40,127 nt of DNA from Chitinophagaceae bacterium. GTDB lineage: Bacteria; Bacteroidota; Bacteroidia; Chitinophagales; Chitinophagaceae. The notes beneath the pieces are model-generated. The model saw only the letters and a list, made by a program, of their open reading frames with translations, ran no database searches and was not told the origin of the DNA. Shown in pieces: positions 1-8,760 of this stretch (position 1 is its first letter; each line of letters opens with the position of its first letter). The DNA is taken from NCBI GenBank assembly GCA_947452925.1, contig CANGFK010000004.1, positions 1 to 40,127 of the forward strand, given 5' to 3'. The translations under genes and the position numbers were made by a program.

Positions 1-480
1 GTTTTATTGCACGATTGCTGTCATCCCGCAGGGATCTAACCGAATAATAGGCAAATGTTGGATAGTGTTTGGTTAGATCTCTACGAGATGACAAGCATTA
101 CACTAACTCGCGTCATTTCGAGGCACGAGAAATCTAACCGAGGTTTGAAAGGCTAATGCTGCAATGAGATTTCTCCTAGGGTCGAAATGACGTTTACAGG
201 GTTTGGTGTGGCAGAAGTTGCAGCTATCGGGAGGTGTTTTATTGCACGATTGCTGTCATCCCGCAGGGATCTAACCGAATAATAGGCAAATGTTGGATAG
301 TGTTTGGTTAGATCTCTACGAGATGACAAGCATTACCTTAATTCGCGTCATTTCGAGGCACGAGAAATCTAACCGAGGACTGTAAGCAAAATAGCAGAAT
401 GAGATTTCTCCTAGGGTCGAAATGACGTTTACAGGGGTTGGAATGGCTGACTTTGCAACTATCGGGAAGTGTTTTATTGC
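1..480. repeat. Two tandem copies of a 235-bp palindromic dispersed repeat, plus the start of a third
   Basis: Unit 1 (1-235) and unit 2 (236-470) both begin GTTTTATTGCACGATTGCTG, and a third copy begins at 471 but diverges after about 11 bases. Each unit holds two inverted repeats: one with arms at 19-41 and 71-93 (core GGGATCTAACC), the other with arms at 111-136 and 167-192 (CGTCATTTCGA...GAGAAATCT). The unit halves and tails have diverged, so the duplication is not recent. The second palindrome belongs to the same family as the perfect inverted repeat at 12598-12702. The stretch has no gene; it resembles REP/MITE-type non-coding repeats, with no transposase in the window. Confidence 0.8.
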
Positions 481-568
481 ATCTATTCAATAATTGACTA
501 ACATTGCTCTGTTAAATAGAAAATTAAAAACTATCAAACCAATTAAACGAAACTTTAAAACTATTAAA

Positions 569-1327
569 ATGAAAAAAAACTCGCTCTTGTATTTAGCCAT
601 GCTACTCACCGTATTTGCGACTGCTCAACAAAGCCCTGTAGCTGCTGGAGGTATTGCAACTGGAAACAATGGAACAGTTAGTTTTTCTATTGGGCAATTG
701 GTAGATGACACTTACACTAATGGCAATTACACCATTACACAAGGTTTGCAACAACCTTATGAAGTAGTTGACCCTTTGCCTTTGCAGTTGTTGTCTTTTA
801 CTGCAATGCTTAAAGGAAAACAGACATTGCTTAATTGGAAGACTACCAATGAACAGAATACAGATCATTTTGAATTGGAACGGAAACTTTCAAAGGAAAA
901 TAGCTTTTCTTTTTTAGCAACCATAAAAGCTAAACGGAATAGTAGTGAGGCATTGTATCAGTATGCTGACAATTTACTTACAGCAGGCGTTACTTATTAT
1001 AGATTGAAAGAAATTGATAATAATGGACTAAACAATTATTCGCAGGTTGTATTGGTAAATCTTCAAACCACAAATACGGCAACATTAAAAGTCTATCCCA
1101 ATCCTGTATTAACGCAGATGAATATCGTCTTTAATGCTTCAGAAAGCAAGACCTATCAACTACAACTGGTAGATGCTTTGGGCAGAACGGTGATTAGCAA
1201 ACAGGTGGCTTGCCAACTAGGCAACAATACCATTAACTGGAATGTGGCACAGTTAGCAGCAGGGGAATACACATTGAAAGCAGTTGGAACAGCAGGTTCT
1301 CCAATTAAAATAATCAAGAATAATTAA
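569..1327 (+). CDS. Secreted protein with type IX secretion C-terminal sorting domain
   Basis: A 252-residue protein starting at the ATG at 569, which directly begins a signal peptide (MKKNSLLYLAMLLTVFATA, then QQ). An upstream in-frame TTG at 494 would add 25 lysine-rich residues in front of the signal peptide and is less likely. The last 80 or so residues are a typical T9SS type A sorting (Por_Secre_tail) domain: LKVYPNPV, then a VDALGRTV-like strand, then a GEYTLKA strand and a basic end. The middle part (LNWKTTNEQNTDHFELERK, YYRLKEIDNNG) is the beta-sandwich that often precedes this tail. It is probably exported across the outer membrane and anchored at or released from the surface; no catalytic motif is seen. 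It sits 24 bases upstream of a second secreted protein and may share its transcript. Confidence 0.85.
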   Translation: MKKNSLLYLAMLLTVFATAQQSPVAAGGIATGNNGTVSFSIGQLVDDTYTNGNYTITQGLQQPYEVVDPLPLQLLSFTAMLKGKQTLLNWKTTNEQNTDHFELERKLSKENSFSFLATIKAKRNSSEALYQYADNLLTAGVTYYRLKEIDNNGLNNYSQVVLVNLQTTNTATLKVYPNPVLTQMNIVFNASESKTYQLQLVDALGRTVISKQVACQLGNNTINWNVAQLAAGEYTLKAVGTAGSPIKIIKNN

Positions 1328-1351
1328 TCAATAAATATCAAAAAAGAAAGC

Positions 1352-2752
1352 ATGAAAAAGATTTATCTATCAATTATCGTTTTGCTTGTTGCAATAAGCA
1401 GCCAAGCACAAGCCCCACAGGCATTTAGTTATCAGGCAGTAATTAGAAACACAAGTAATGCCCTAGTAGCCAACCAACTAGTGGGCGAAAAGATTAGCCT
1501 TGTAAAAGATTCTGCAACAGGAACGGTGGTATACAGCGAGACGCAGAGTGTAAAAACCAATGCCAATGGGCTGGTTAGTTTGCAAATAGGAACAGGAAAT
1601 CTATTAACTGGTAGCTTCAAGGGCATAGAATGGGGGGCTGGCAATTATTATATAAGTATAGAAACCGACCCTACTGGTGGAAGTAATTATACCATAAACA
1701 ATATTACACAATTATTAAGTGTACCTTATGCATTGTATGCTGCAAATGGTGGTACTCCCGGTGCAACTGGACCAAAAGGCGATAAGGGAGATACAGGTGC
1801 ACAAGGTATTCAGGGAATACAAGGACCGAAAGGAGACAAGGGGGATACAGGTGTTGAAGGAATACAGGGTATACAAGGTTTGACTGGTGCTACTGGTGCA
1901 AAGGGTGATAGTGGCGCAAGAGGATTGCAAGGTATTCAAGGAATACAAGGGTTGAAAGGCGACCAAGGAATACAGGGTATTCAAGGTTTAACAGGTGCTA
2001 CAGGAGCAAAGGGTGATAGTGGCGTGAGTGTAAGAACCACAAAAGTTACTGGTGATAGTTTATTTGTTACCCTGAGTACAGGCAAAACATTAAATGCGGG
2101 GTATGTGAGAGGATTGCAGGGTGTGAGTGTTGATAGCTTAAACGTCGTAAATGATTCATTGCTTGTACACAAATCAAATGGAACAACGCAAAATGCTGGT
2201 GCTATTATCACACCATCAGTAGTTGGTTATGGCTTTTCGAACTTTCACGTTTTTGATTCTGCAGGTACATTTATGTGGATACCTCCAACTGGTGTTACAA
2301 AAATTATGGTAGAGGCATGGGGTGCTGGAGGAGGAGGTGGTAGTGGAAATTCTTACATAGGGGGATGTGGAGGGTCTTATGGCAAGGGGATTTATTATGT
2401 AAGCAAAGGCTTTAGTTATTCAATTACAGTGGGTGCTGGTGGCTTAGGAAGTTTAATTACTAATAATTCTGGCGGCAATACAAGTTTTGATACAATAATG
2501 ACAGTTGCAGGTGGAAATAATTGTTGTACTAATGCACCTATTTTCATTGCAGGGGATTCTTCATATTTAAGCTCTACTCACCAACTAGGGCAAAGCTCTG
2601 GGGGGAATGCAGCAAATGGAGGTTATGGTGGAAGATGGAGTGCTGGGTATGTTGCTTATAATGGAAACCCTCCAGGTGGTGGTGGTGGTGCTAGTTTAGT
2701 TGGTTGGCCTGGTGGGGATGGTGCTAGAGGGCGTTTGATTATTTGGTGGTAA
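1352..2752 (+). CDS. Secreted collagen-like repeat protein with glycine-rich C-terminus
   Basis: 466 residues. A signal peptide (cleavage near SSQAQA, residue 20) is followed by a beta-rich N-terminal region (about 21-130) of a type common in Bacteroidota surface proteins. Residues 134 to about 225 form roughly 30 uninterrupted Gly-X-Y triplets (GPKGDKGDTG, GIQGIQGLTG), which predicts a collagen-like triple helix. A beta segment with a VSVDSLNVVNDSLLVH-type repeat follows, and the last 150 residues are glycine-rich (GAGGGGGSG, GGGGGA), ending RGRLIIWW. The triplets are encoded by imperfect DNA repeats, so copy number may vary. No T9SS tail is visible. Likely an extracellular or surface structural protein; the binding target is unknown. 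Confidence 0.8.
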   Translation: MKKIYLSIIVLLVAISSQAQAPQAFSYQAVIRNTSNALVANQLVGEKISLVKDSATGTVVYSETQSVKTNANGLVSLQIGTGNLLTGSFKGIEWGAGNYYISIETDPTGGSNYTINNITQLLSVPYALYAANGGTPGATGPKGDKGDTGAQGIQGIQGPKGDKGDTGVEGIQGIQGLTGATGAKGDSGARGLQGIQGIQGLKGDQGIQGIQGLTGATGAKGDSGVSVRTTKVTGDSLFVTLSTGKTLNAGYVRGLQGVSVDSLNVVNDSLLVHKSNGTTQNAGAIITPSVVGYGFSNFHVFDSAGTFMWIPPTGVTKIMVEAWGAGGGGGSGNSYIGGCGGSYGKGIYYVSKGFSYSITVGAGGLGSLITNNSGGNTSFDTIMTVAGGNNCCTNAPIFIAGDSSYLSSTHQLGQSSGGNAANGGYGGRWSAGYVAYNGNPPGGGGGASLVGWPGGDGARGRLIIWW

Positions 2753-2778
2753 GGTGTTGAATTAATAAAAAGAGAAAA

Positions 2779-3078
2779 ATGGATTATTTTATAAATGAAG
2801 CTATAAAATTCATAGTGATAGATGGTTCGTATGTATTTGAGAAGGATGAGATTCGAATTGTAATGAAAAGAACTTGGAAGACAAGTCCTCTTATTGAAAT
2901 CAAATTAAATGAGTCAACTGGATATGTGATTATACCAAGTGAAGAGAACCAGGAATCGTATTTAAGTTTCAGTTATAAGGGCAATGATTATTCATTCAAG
3001 GAATTTATTTCTGATGGAAATCTATTTGTAAATGATTTTTTCAAGATGGCAAAAACGGTTATCAGTAAAGGAGTTTAA
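2779..3078 (+). CDS. Hypothetical protein, 99 aa
   Basis: I do not recognise this protein. It is a small acidic-to-neutral soluble protein (begins MDYFINEAIKFIVIDGSY) with no signal peptide or membrane segment. It starts 26 bases after the collagen-like gene behind an AGAGAAAA purine stretch, so it is probably co-transcribed with it. Predicted content is alternating strands and a C-terminal helix (NDFFKMAKTVISKGV). Codon use looks like the neighbours, which supports a real gene. Confidence 0.55.
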   Translation: MDYFINEAIKFIVIDGSYVFEKDEIRIVMKRTWKTSPLIEIKLNESTGYVIIPSEENQESYLSFSYKGNDYSFKEFISDGNLFVNDFFKMAKTVISKGV

Positions 3079-3152
3079 TAATTTATTTCTTCAATTGAAA
3101 AGAAAGTCGTATATTCTTATTAGGGATAACCAAAGCCCTCAATCCAAATTAT

Positions 3153-3431
3153 ATGATAATTAAAAGAAATGAGTTTGACAATTCGATTTTTAAAGGCGAA
3201 CTCCACAGAGTTGATGGTGACGTATTAATTATGTACCAAATATTACTCCCGCGGCATGAACTGTATTGTTGTGCGTTGTACTACAACAAGCAGAAATGTA
3301 AGTTCGAAAAGCTCGGTAATGCAACGTATAATCAACAATGCCTTGCTGATGAGCTTGAAAGAAGGATAAGTAACTATCAGTTTGACCAAATGATGGGGTG
3401 GAGTACATTCAAAATCACTGGAGTTAATTGA
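3153..3431 (+). CDS. Hypothetical protein, 92 aa
   Basis: An unrecognised small soluble protein (begins MIIKRNEFDNSIFKGELHR). It contains a tyrosine/cysteine-rich middle (HELYCCALYYNKQKCKFEKLG) and ends WSTFKITGVN. It lies on the same strand as the two genes before it and is followed 10 bases later by a clear intrinsic terminator, so it probably closes the transcript that began with the secreted proteins. No function can be given. Confidence 0.5.
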   Translation: MIIKRNEFDNSIFKGELHRVDGDVLIMYQILLPRHELYCCALYYNKQKCKFEKLGNATYNQQCLADELERRISNYQFDQMMGWSTFKITGVN

Positions 3432-3441
3432 TAATTGATAG

Positions 3442-3479
3442 AGTGCAGCAACTACCTATGGGTGGGGCTGCACTTTTTG
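3442..3479 (+). terminator. Rho-independent terminator
   Basis: An 8-bp perfect stem AGTGCAGC / GCTGCACT (3442-3449 and 3467-3474) with a 17-base loop is followed by a T-run. It ends the plus-strand group of small genes. Confidence 0.8.
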
Positions 3480-3514
3480 TTTTTCATTATTGTATCTAAA
3501 GCTGTTTGTATTAT

Positions 3515-4348
3515 TTACAAAGCTTCTATGCCATTGTTGGTGAAGGCAATCTTCTTTTGGCGATAGAGGTTACCTAATGCCATCTTGAAGGTTTTCTTGC
3601 TCATACCAAATACCGAGTAAATAATCTCTGGCGATGTTTTGTCGTTGTAGGGCAGTGTGCCGTTCTTCTCTTTTAATAGCCTCAATATCTTTTCGGTTTC
3701 GGTTTCCACCCGTTGATAGCCATGTTTACCCAATACCACATCTAACTTATTGGTTTCGGGATAAATCTTTTTTATGTACCCTTTACTACTATCTCCAATT
3801 GCTATTGGCCGATAGATTTCATTGTCATATATTAGTCCCAAGTGCTTGTCGTTCACAATAACTGCATAGCCAAGTTCTGTCTTTCTGTATACTTTCAGGT
3901 CTACCTCTTCTAGTTCTTTCACAGTGAGTTCGTCGTTGCTAAATTCGTGTTCAAACCATTCTGTACCAACTAACCGATTGGTTCTTTCATCAATTTTTAC
4001 CACTACAAAATAGCTACCACCCACAATCATTTCGCCTCGTTGTTGAGAACGTGGAACGAAGAGGTCTTTCATCAATCCTAAATCTAGAAAAGCACCTATC
4101 TCTGTAACGGTTCTTACTTTAAGAAAAGCGATATCGCCTACCTTGGCTTTGCTTTGCAGGGTAGTGGCAATGAGTCTATCCTCGGAGTCGTGGCAGATGA
4201 AGACCGTTATTTCATCACCGACTTTGGTGTTTTCGGGCACCCATCTGTTCGGTAACAGAATTCCTTTTTTTCCATCATCCAGGTACACACCAAACTCTAG
4301 TATTCTTTGCACCTGCATCTGATTGTAGTCACCAATTTTTATTTCCAT
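3515..4348 (-). CDS. CvfB/YitL-family S1 RNA-binding protein
   Basis: 277 residues with the domain order of the CvfB family: an N-terminal S1-like barrel (GDYNQMQVQRILEFGVYLDD), a second S1 domain (VGDIAFLKVRTVTEIGAFLDLG, about residues 69-130, followed by KDLFVPRSQQ), a third S1-like segment (GYAVIVNDKHLGLIYDNEI), and a C-terminal winged helix (about 220-277, SPEIIYSVFGMSKKTFKMALGNLY). The length matches the family. Members bind RNA and affect expression of secreted or virulence factors in Firmicutes; the role in Bacteroidota is not established. It is the downstream neighbour of the large outer-membrane protein gene on the same strand but is separated from it by an inverted repeat. Confidence 0.85.
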   Translation of the reverse strand: MEIKIGDYNQMQVQRILEFGVYLDDGKKGILLPNRWVPENTKVGDEITVFICHDSEDRLIATTLQSKAKVGDIAFLKVRTVTEIGAFLDLGLMKDLFVPRSQQRGEMIVGGSYFVVVKIDERTNRLVGTEWFEHEFSNDELTVKELEEVDLKVYRKTELGYAVIVNDKHLGLIYDNEIYRPIAIGDSSKGYIKKIYPETNKLDVVLGKHGYQRVETETEKILRLLKEKNGTLPYNDKTSPEIIYSVFGMSKKTFKMALGNLYRQKKIAFTNNGIEAL

Positions 4349-4367
4349 GTTTTAAGTTGTATTAAGA

Positions 4368-4429
4368 GTTGTACGTTCTAAGTATTACGTTGTACGTGAG
4401 CAAGTTATGTAATACTTAAAACGTACAAC
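4368..4429. repeat. Inverted repeat between two minus-strand genes
   Basis: 21-base arms at 4368-4388 and 4409-4429 (GTTGTACGTTCTAAGTATTA and its complement) match at 20 of 21 positions. The same word (GTAATACTTAAAAC-TACAAC) recurs next to the stop of the DUF2480 gene at about 15339-15356, so this is a dispersed family found at gene ends. The hairpin could act as a transcript end for the gene ending at 4444. Confidence 0.6.
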
Positions 4430-4443
4430 GTATCACTTGCTGG

Positions 4444-7400
4444 TTAAAAGTCGAAGCCAAGTGATAAATACCAGATTGGTTTACCCAAAAAGAATCCTTT
4501 CATTGGCCATGCAGCATCCAATTTTACGAAATAACCCAACAGATTGCTACGGGCACCAAAACCATATCCTGCCGCAAAAGGGCCAATTCCTCCTGCATCT
4601 ACTTTTACTGATATAGGTCCTTCAGTATATGTTTGAGATGGACGGGTGATTCCGTTGTATAAACCATTCCAAGCTGTACCTAAGTCGAAGAACTGCACTA
4701 ACTGAAAGTTTCTGATGAATGCATTGTTGATTGGCTTGTCTATAAAAGTACTGAAAACGGGTAGCCTGAATTCGCTATTAAATACAACCGCATTGTTTCC
4801 GTTTGCAATATTCTGTATGTAACCCCGCATATTTACAGCCAATGACTGGAAGGCATACGTTGGATCTTTGGGCTGATTGGGATTGAACTGCGGATTTAGC
4901 CAACCGTCTGTGCCACCTAAGTAGTAAACAATCTTTTGTTTTCCCCAGCTAAAATCTGCTGCTCCCCTGACTGCCCATATAAAGTTTCTGTATAGGGGCT
5001 TGTAATACCGGGCATCATATCCCAGGTTGTACGTACTTTTTTCGACTCCTTGTGGAATACCAACAGGTGTGTTTACATCGAAATAAACTTTGTAACGCAA
5101 CCCAGTCCAGATGTTCTGCGATGGATTGAGGGTATTGTCATGAACATATTCTGTGTGCGAAAGCAGATATTTCTGTATAACATCTGGATTTGTAAGTGTT
5201 AGTTGTGAAAACGGTGGCTCAAGATTGCCGTCTGCAACAGTTACTGTTCTATCGGTTCTATAAGCAATGCTGGTACGAATACTTTTTACCTCGTTGATAG
5301 GCAGAGAAAAATTTAGTTGATATAAGTTGGTGTACAGACGCCCGAGAACAGGGTAGCCGTAGTCTAATAAAGAAGCAACCGTTACACCATTGCTACGATA
5401 ATAGGTAAATCCCCAGTCTATCATTCGCTTATTATTGACAAAGGAAAAGAAAAAGTCTTTGCTTGCAAGGTCTGAGAAATCTAATCTGAAGCCACCTGCA
5501 AACTTGATGTCTTCAAGGATATCGCTTGTGGCTACATTGAAATTGAAGTTGAGGTTTGCACCGTTGTTAAGAAAGATGGGGCCAAATCCACCCATATATC
5601 GTTGATATCTGTTTATCAAAATGTTATTTGACACTCCCGCCGATACTTTATCTGCCATAAAACGATTGTCGTAATTGAACAACCTAGACTTGGATAAATT
5701 ATTTTCTTTCTTAGCAGCGAGCCTTGATCTTTCTATTAAAGATGCCACAGTGGAATCGGGCTTCTCATCAGCAAATTCATTCTGAAAAAAGTTGATTGAT
5801 TGGCTCTTTGCGGTATCTTCTGCTACACCTTTTTTATAAATAGTTGCTTTACCCTCCTCGCCTTTGTCTGCTTGTACAATACTTTTCATGTAGGTGGTAA
5901 GAGGCACTTTTATGTTCCTGTTTCTGAGCGCCTCCTCATTTACTTTTATTTTGTAGAGGTTTTTGTAATTGCCATCCAGCTTTGTTTCGCTGATCATTCC
6001 ATTATTTCCTGCAATCCTTGTTTCCAGAATGGAGTTGGAATAATTCGTGAGCGGGAAAGCAAAAGCAGAATCTCTGTACGCCTGATAGTAACCAATGCTA
6101 TCTGGTTCTTGCCTTTGCCAAGCAGCCAATGTAGAATCTAGTTCTTTTGCTGTTGGATTTCTAAGTAGTTCATCGCCTATTTTATACACCGTATCCAATC
6201 CATTTCTTTGGGTAGAAAAGAATCCTGCCCACCTGTTGGCAATACCATTTTCGTCTGAGACAAATGTAAAATGGTTGGTGTTGTATTGCATGGGGAAATA
6301 TGCATTGCCGTGTGGCATATTTGTTAACTGGGTTATTTGTTTGCCGGGCCCATTGTTTAAAATGTCTACCATAAAAATATTGAAGCGATAGCGACTTGGC
6401 AGGGTAGTATCTTTTAAATTATTGCCGTTGGGACGATTTGAGGAAAAGATAATACCTGTTTTGTTGGGAAATGAAACAAATGTGGGATTCAAATCGTCAA
6501 AGGCGTCATTGGTGATTTGCTTTATCTCTCTTTCTTCAATTTTGTAGGTGTAAATATCTGAGTGACCATTCTTTACTGCACTCAACACCACGGTATTTGG
6601 ATCGAGCATGAAAGAGGCATCTAAAATCTGATCGAAATATTCTATCGTCTGGTTATCTTTTTTATAGCCTGCCACCACATCGTACACAAACATCTTCGTT
6701 TTTCCTGCTTCCCAATAGATTACCAACAAGTCGCGCCCCTTCACATCCCAAGAAATGATGGGGTAATTGGGATTGATGTCTCCTTGGTGCGTAAGCACCC
6801 CTCTTTCCAGTAAGGTATGTTCTTCGCCATCGGCATCAATCAGTTTTACTCTATAAATCCCTTTCTTAAATTCAACTTCGGCGTATGTGTTATTACGGTT
6901 GTTGGGGTTTACCTGAAAACGGTAATAATCGTTCTCACTCACATCTTCCGATACACTAATGCTTCCCTTGGGATTATTCTTTCTTTTAGCAACATCATTT
7001 TCATACTTCTCTTGTTCGAACGTCATGAAATCTGCTAACACCTCTTTTATCTTTTTCTTACAAATTTTTTGAGAAGCTTTATTCAAACTTTTGTAGACGC
7101 GTGCCAGATAGAAAAAGTAGGTTACGTTTTCTGGCTTGTACTTCTCGGCTATATAAAACCAAAAGGCATGACCAGCCAATTGTGGTTTTTTATATGCAAA
7201 CGCATAGAATTTGGTATAGTCTCCTGCTTGCATTACTTCTTTCAACTGGTCGTCCAATGTGGTGTTCCAAGGTTCTGCAGCATAAGCAATGTAACCGTCT
7301 GTGAGCCATACTGGTAAATCTAACAGTGCCTGATTACTGGCAAATTCACCAATGTTTTCACCAAATAGTATGTTGGCAGTCAGTACTTTGGCAATACCTT

Positions 7401-7824
7401 CTCTTATCTGACGCTTCAGGTTGCTATGGTTTCCATCAAAATAAACAACTAGTTTATTGTTTACCAGATTGGTAGTACCCCCTTCATTTTTTGTATCCAA
7501 GCCAAGCCCTACATTGGTTTGTTTGTAGTCATCATAGCTGTTGTATACAATGATATCGGTACGCCTGTCTAAGGAATATTCTATAAAGTTTTCCAGAGAT
7601 GGTAGTTCTTCTTCTGCTACTTGTGACACAAACTTGCCCAATTCTGTACCACCCTGTGAAACATAGGTATTGAAATGTTTTGATTGATAAAATTTCCATT
7701 GGAACTTTTTGAATTGAAGTCTGTTCCTTCCAAAGACAACGCTATTTACTTGCGCCATCATTGTAAAAGGAAAAATTAATAGGAGTATCCCAAAAATTAA
7801 TCGACTGCTTATATATTTTCGCAT
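4444..7824 (-). CDS. TolB-like beta-propeller protein with C-terminal outer-membrane barrel
   Basis: 1126 residues from the ATG at 7824, which opens a signal peptide (MRKYISSRLIFGILLLIF, cleaved near MMAQ). The longer open frame to 8001 runs through a dispersed repeat and is not credible as coding. After the signal comes a domain (about 40-260) resembling the gluzincin 'peptidase MA' fold: LPVWLTDGYIAYAAE (170-184) is like the helix carrying the third zinc ligand, but the place of HExxH reads QIREGIAKV, so the protease is probably dead. Residues of about 330-590 form a TolB/DPP6-type propeller (FSSNRPNG, DIYTYKIEEREIKQITNDAFDDLNP). The last 400 residues are a BamA/surface-antigen-like barrel ending in phenylalanine (SLGFDF), typical of BAM-assembled proteins. 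It is likely an outer-membrane protein with a large periplasmic part; the cargo is unknown. Confidence 0.8.
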   Translation of the reverse strand: MRKYISSRLIFGILLLIFPFTMMAQVNSVVFGRNRLQFKKFQWKFYQSKHFNTYVSQGGTELGKFVSQVAEEELPSLENFIEYSLDRRTDIIVYNSYDDYKQTNVGLGLDTKNEGGTTNLVNNKLVVYFDGNHSNLKRQIREGIAKVLTANILFGENIGEFASNQALLDLPVWLTDGYIAYAAEPWNTTLDDQLKEVMQAGDYTKFYAFAYKKPQLAGHAFWFYIAEKYKPENVTYFFYLARVYKSLNKASQKICKKKIKEVLADFMTFEQEKYENDVAKRKNNPKGSISVSEDVSENDYYRFQVNPNNRNNTYAEVEFKKGIYRVKLIDADGEEHTLLERGVLTHQGDINPNYPIISWDVKGRDLLVIYWEAGKTKMFVYDVVAGYKKDNQTIEYFDQILDASFMLDPNTVVLSAVKNGHSDIYTYKIEEREIKQITNDAFDDLNPTFVSFPNKTGIIFSSNRPNGNNLKDTTLPSRYRFNIFMVDILNNGPGKQITQLTNMPHGNAYFPMQYNTNHFTFVSDENGIANRWAGFFSTQRNGLDTVYKIGDELLRNPTAKELDSTLAAWQRQEPDSIGYYQAYRDSAFAFPLTNYSNSILETRIAGNNGMISETKLDGNYKNLYKIKVNEEALRNRNIKVPLTTYMKSIVQADKGEEGKATIYKKGVAEDTAKSQSINFFQNEFADEKPDSTVASLIERSRLAAKKENNLSKSRLFNYDNRFMADKVSAGVSNNILINRYQRYMGGFGPIFLNNGANLNFNFNVATSDILEDIKFAGGFRLDFSDLASKDFFFSFVNNKRMIDWGFTYYRSNGVTVASLLDYGYPVLGRLYTNLYQLNFSLPINEVKSIRTSIAYRTDRTVTVADGNLEPPFSQLTLTNPDVIQKYLLSHTEYVHDNTLNPSQNIWTGLRYKVYFDVNTPVGIPQGVEKSTYNLGYDARYYKPLYRNFIWAVRGAADFSWGKQKIVYYLGGTDGWLNPQFNPNQPKDPTYAFQSLAVNMRGYIQNIANGNNAVVFNSEFRLPVFSTFIDKPINNAFIRNFQLVQFFDLGTAWNGLYNGITRPSQTYTEGPISVKVDAGGIGPFAAGYGFGARSNLLGYFVKLDAAWPMKGFFLGKPIWYLSLGFDF

Positions 7825-7853
7825 AAATGCTATTGAGTTCTTTATTTGTTTTC

Positions 7854-7958
7854 TACCACAAAGTACACCAAGTAAAAAACACGAGGAACACAAAGGCTGA
7901 ATATATAATTTAGTTCTTTTGTGTCTTTGTGTAAACCCTTGTATGCCTTGTGGTAAAG
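7854..7958. repeat. CCACAAAG-type imperfect inverted repeat
   Basis: The left arm TACCACAAAGTACACCAAG...AACACAAAGG (7854-7896) and right arm CTTTTGTGTCTTTGTGT...CCTTGTGGTAAAG (7917-7958) are imperfect complements. Repeats built on ACCACAAAG/CACAAAG are common between genes of Bacteroidota (known from memory, not searched). It lies just upstream of the start at 7824, between divergent genes. Confidence 0.6.
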
Positions 7959-8066
7959 TTTTAAGTAGGTAAAAATACTTTATTCGGTCTTGTCGCTGCA
8001 AATGTTTAGTTGTAACGCTGTTAAAATTAGGTAATTCGGTTATAAATTAATTTAAAAACGTAAAAA

Positions 8067-8708
8067 ATGCTCACTGTTCAAAGCTTTACATTCAATCCTG
8101 CAAGTGAAAACACGTATGTGGTTTACAACGAAAAGGGCGATGCCATCATCATCGATCCGGGCTGTTATTTCTCGGAGGAACAAAGAACCCTTCAGACATT
8201 TATTGAGACAAAAAAACTTACCCCGGTTCAGTTAATCAACACCCATTGCCATCTCGATCATGTGTTTGGCAACAAATGGGTACACAAAACTTATGGGTTG
8301 GAGTTGCATATTCATCCCCAAGAAAAACAAGTGCTGGACTTTGCCCCACAGAGTGCGCAACGATGGGGTTTGTCGATAGATAATTATTCGGGACCGATAC
8401 ATTTTATTGATGAAGGCAATATTATTTCTATTGGTGATGACCAGTTTTCTATCCTACTCACGCCGGGACATTCGCCAGGAAGCATTAGTTTTTACTGCGA
8501 GAAGCAAGGATTCGTAATAAGTGGTGATGTGTTGTTTAAGGAAAGCATTGGCAGGACCGATTTGCCCGGTGGCGACTTCGATACACTAATTGAAAGCATC
8601 CAAACCAAGCTATTTACACTTCCACCTACAACATTGGTGTACAACGGACATGGAAGTACGACCACCATTGGGCATGAAATAAAGCATAACCCATTTTTGA
8701 GGGGCTAA
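8067..8708 (+). CDS. Metallo-beta-lactamase-fold hydrolase (glyoxalase II-like, YcbL type)
   Basis: 213 residues, soluble. The zinc-binding motif HCHLDH is at 60-65, followed by H135 (TPGHSPGS), D154 (SGDVLF) and H195 (YNGHGSTT), the complete ligand set of the binuclear family. The size and the lack of the C-terminal helical domain of true glyoxalase II point to the short YcbL-like group, which hydrolyses thioesters; the physiological substrate cannot be read from sequence. It is transcribed away from the outer-membrane protein gene and is followed by a 21-bp repeat array. Confidence 0.85.
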   Translation: MLTVQSFTFNPASENTYVVYNEKGDAIIIDPGCYFSEEQRTLQTFIETKKLTPVQLINTHCHLDHVFGNKWVHKTYGLELHIHPQEKQVLDFAPQSAQRWGLSIDNYSGPIHFIDEGNIISIGDDQFSILLTPGHSPGSISFYCEKQGFVISGDVLFKESIGRTDLPGGDFDTLIESIQTKLFTLPPTTLVYNGHGSTTTIGHEIKHNPFLRG

Positions 8709-8760
8709 TAAGCCATCGGGAGGGTTATTAGGATTGATAATTTCTGGATTTAGGTGATAA

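Noticed and set aside
7825-8001. 59-residue N-terminal extension of the outer-membrane protein
   Set aside because: It runs through a dispersed inverted repeat, and the internal Met at 7824 starts a clear signal peptide.
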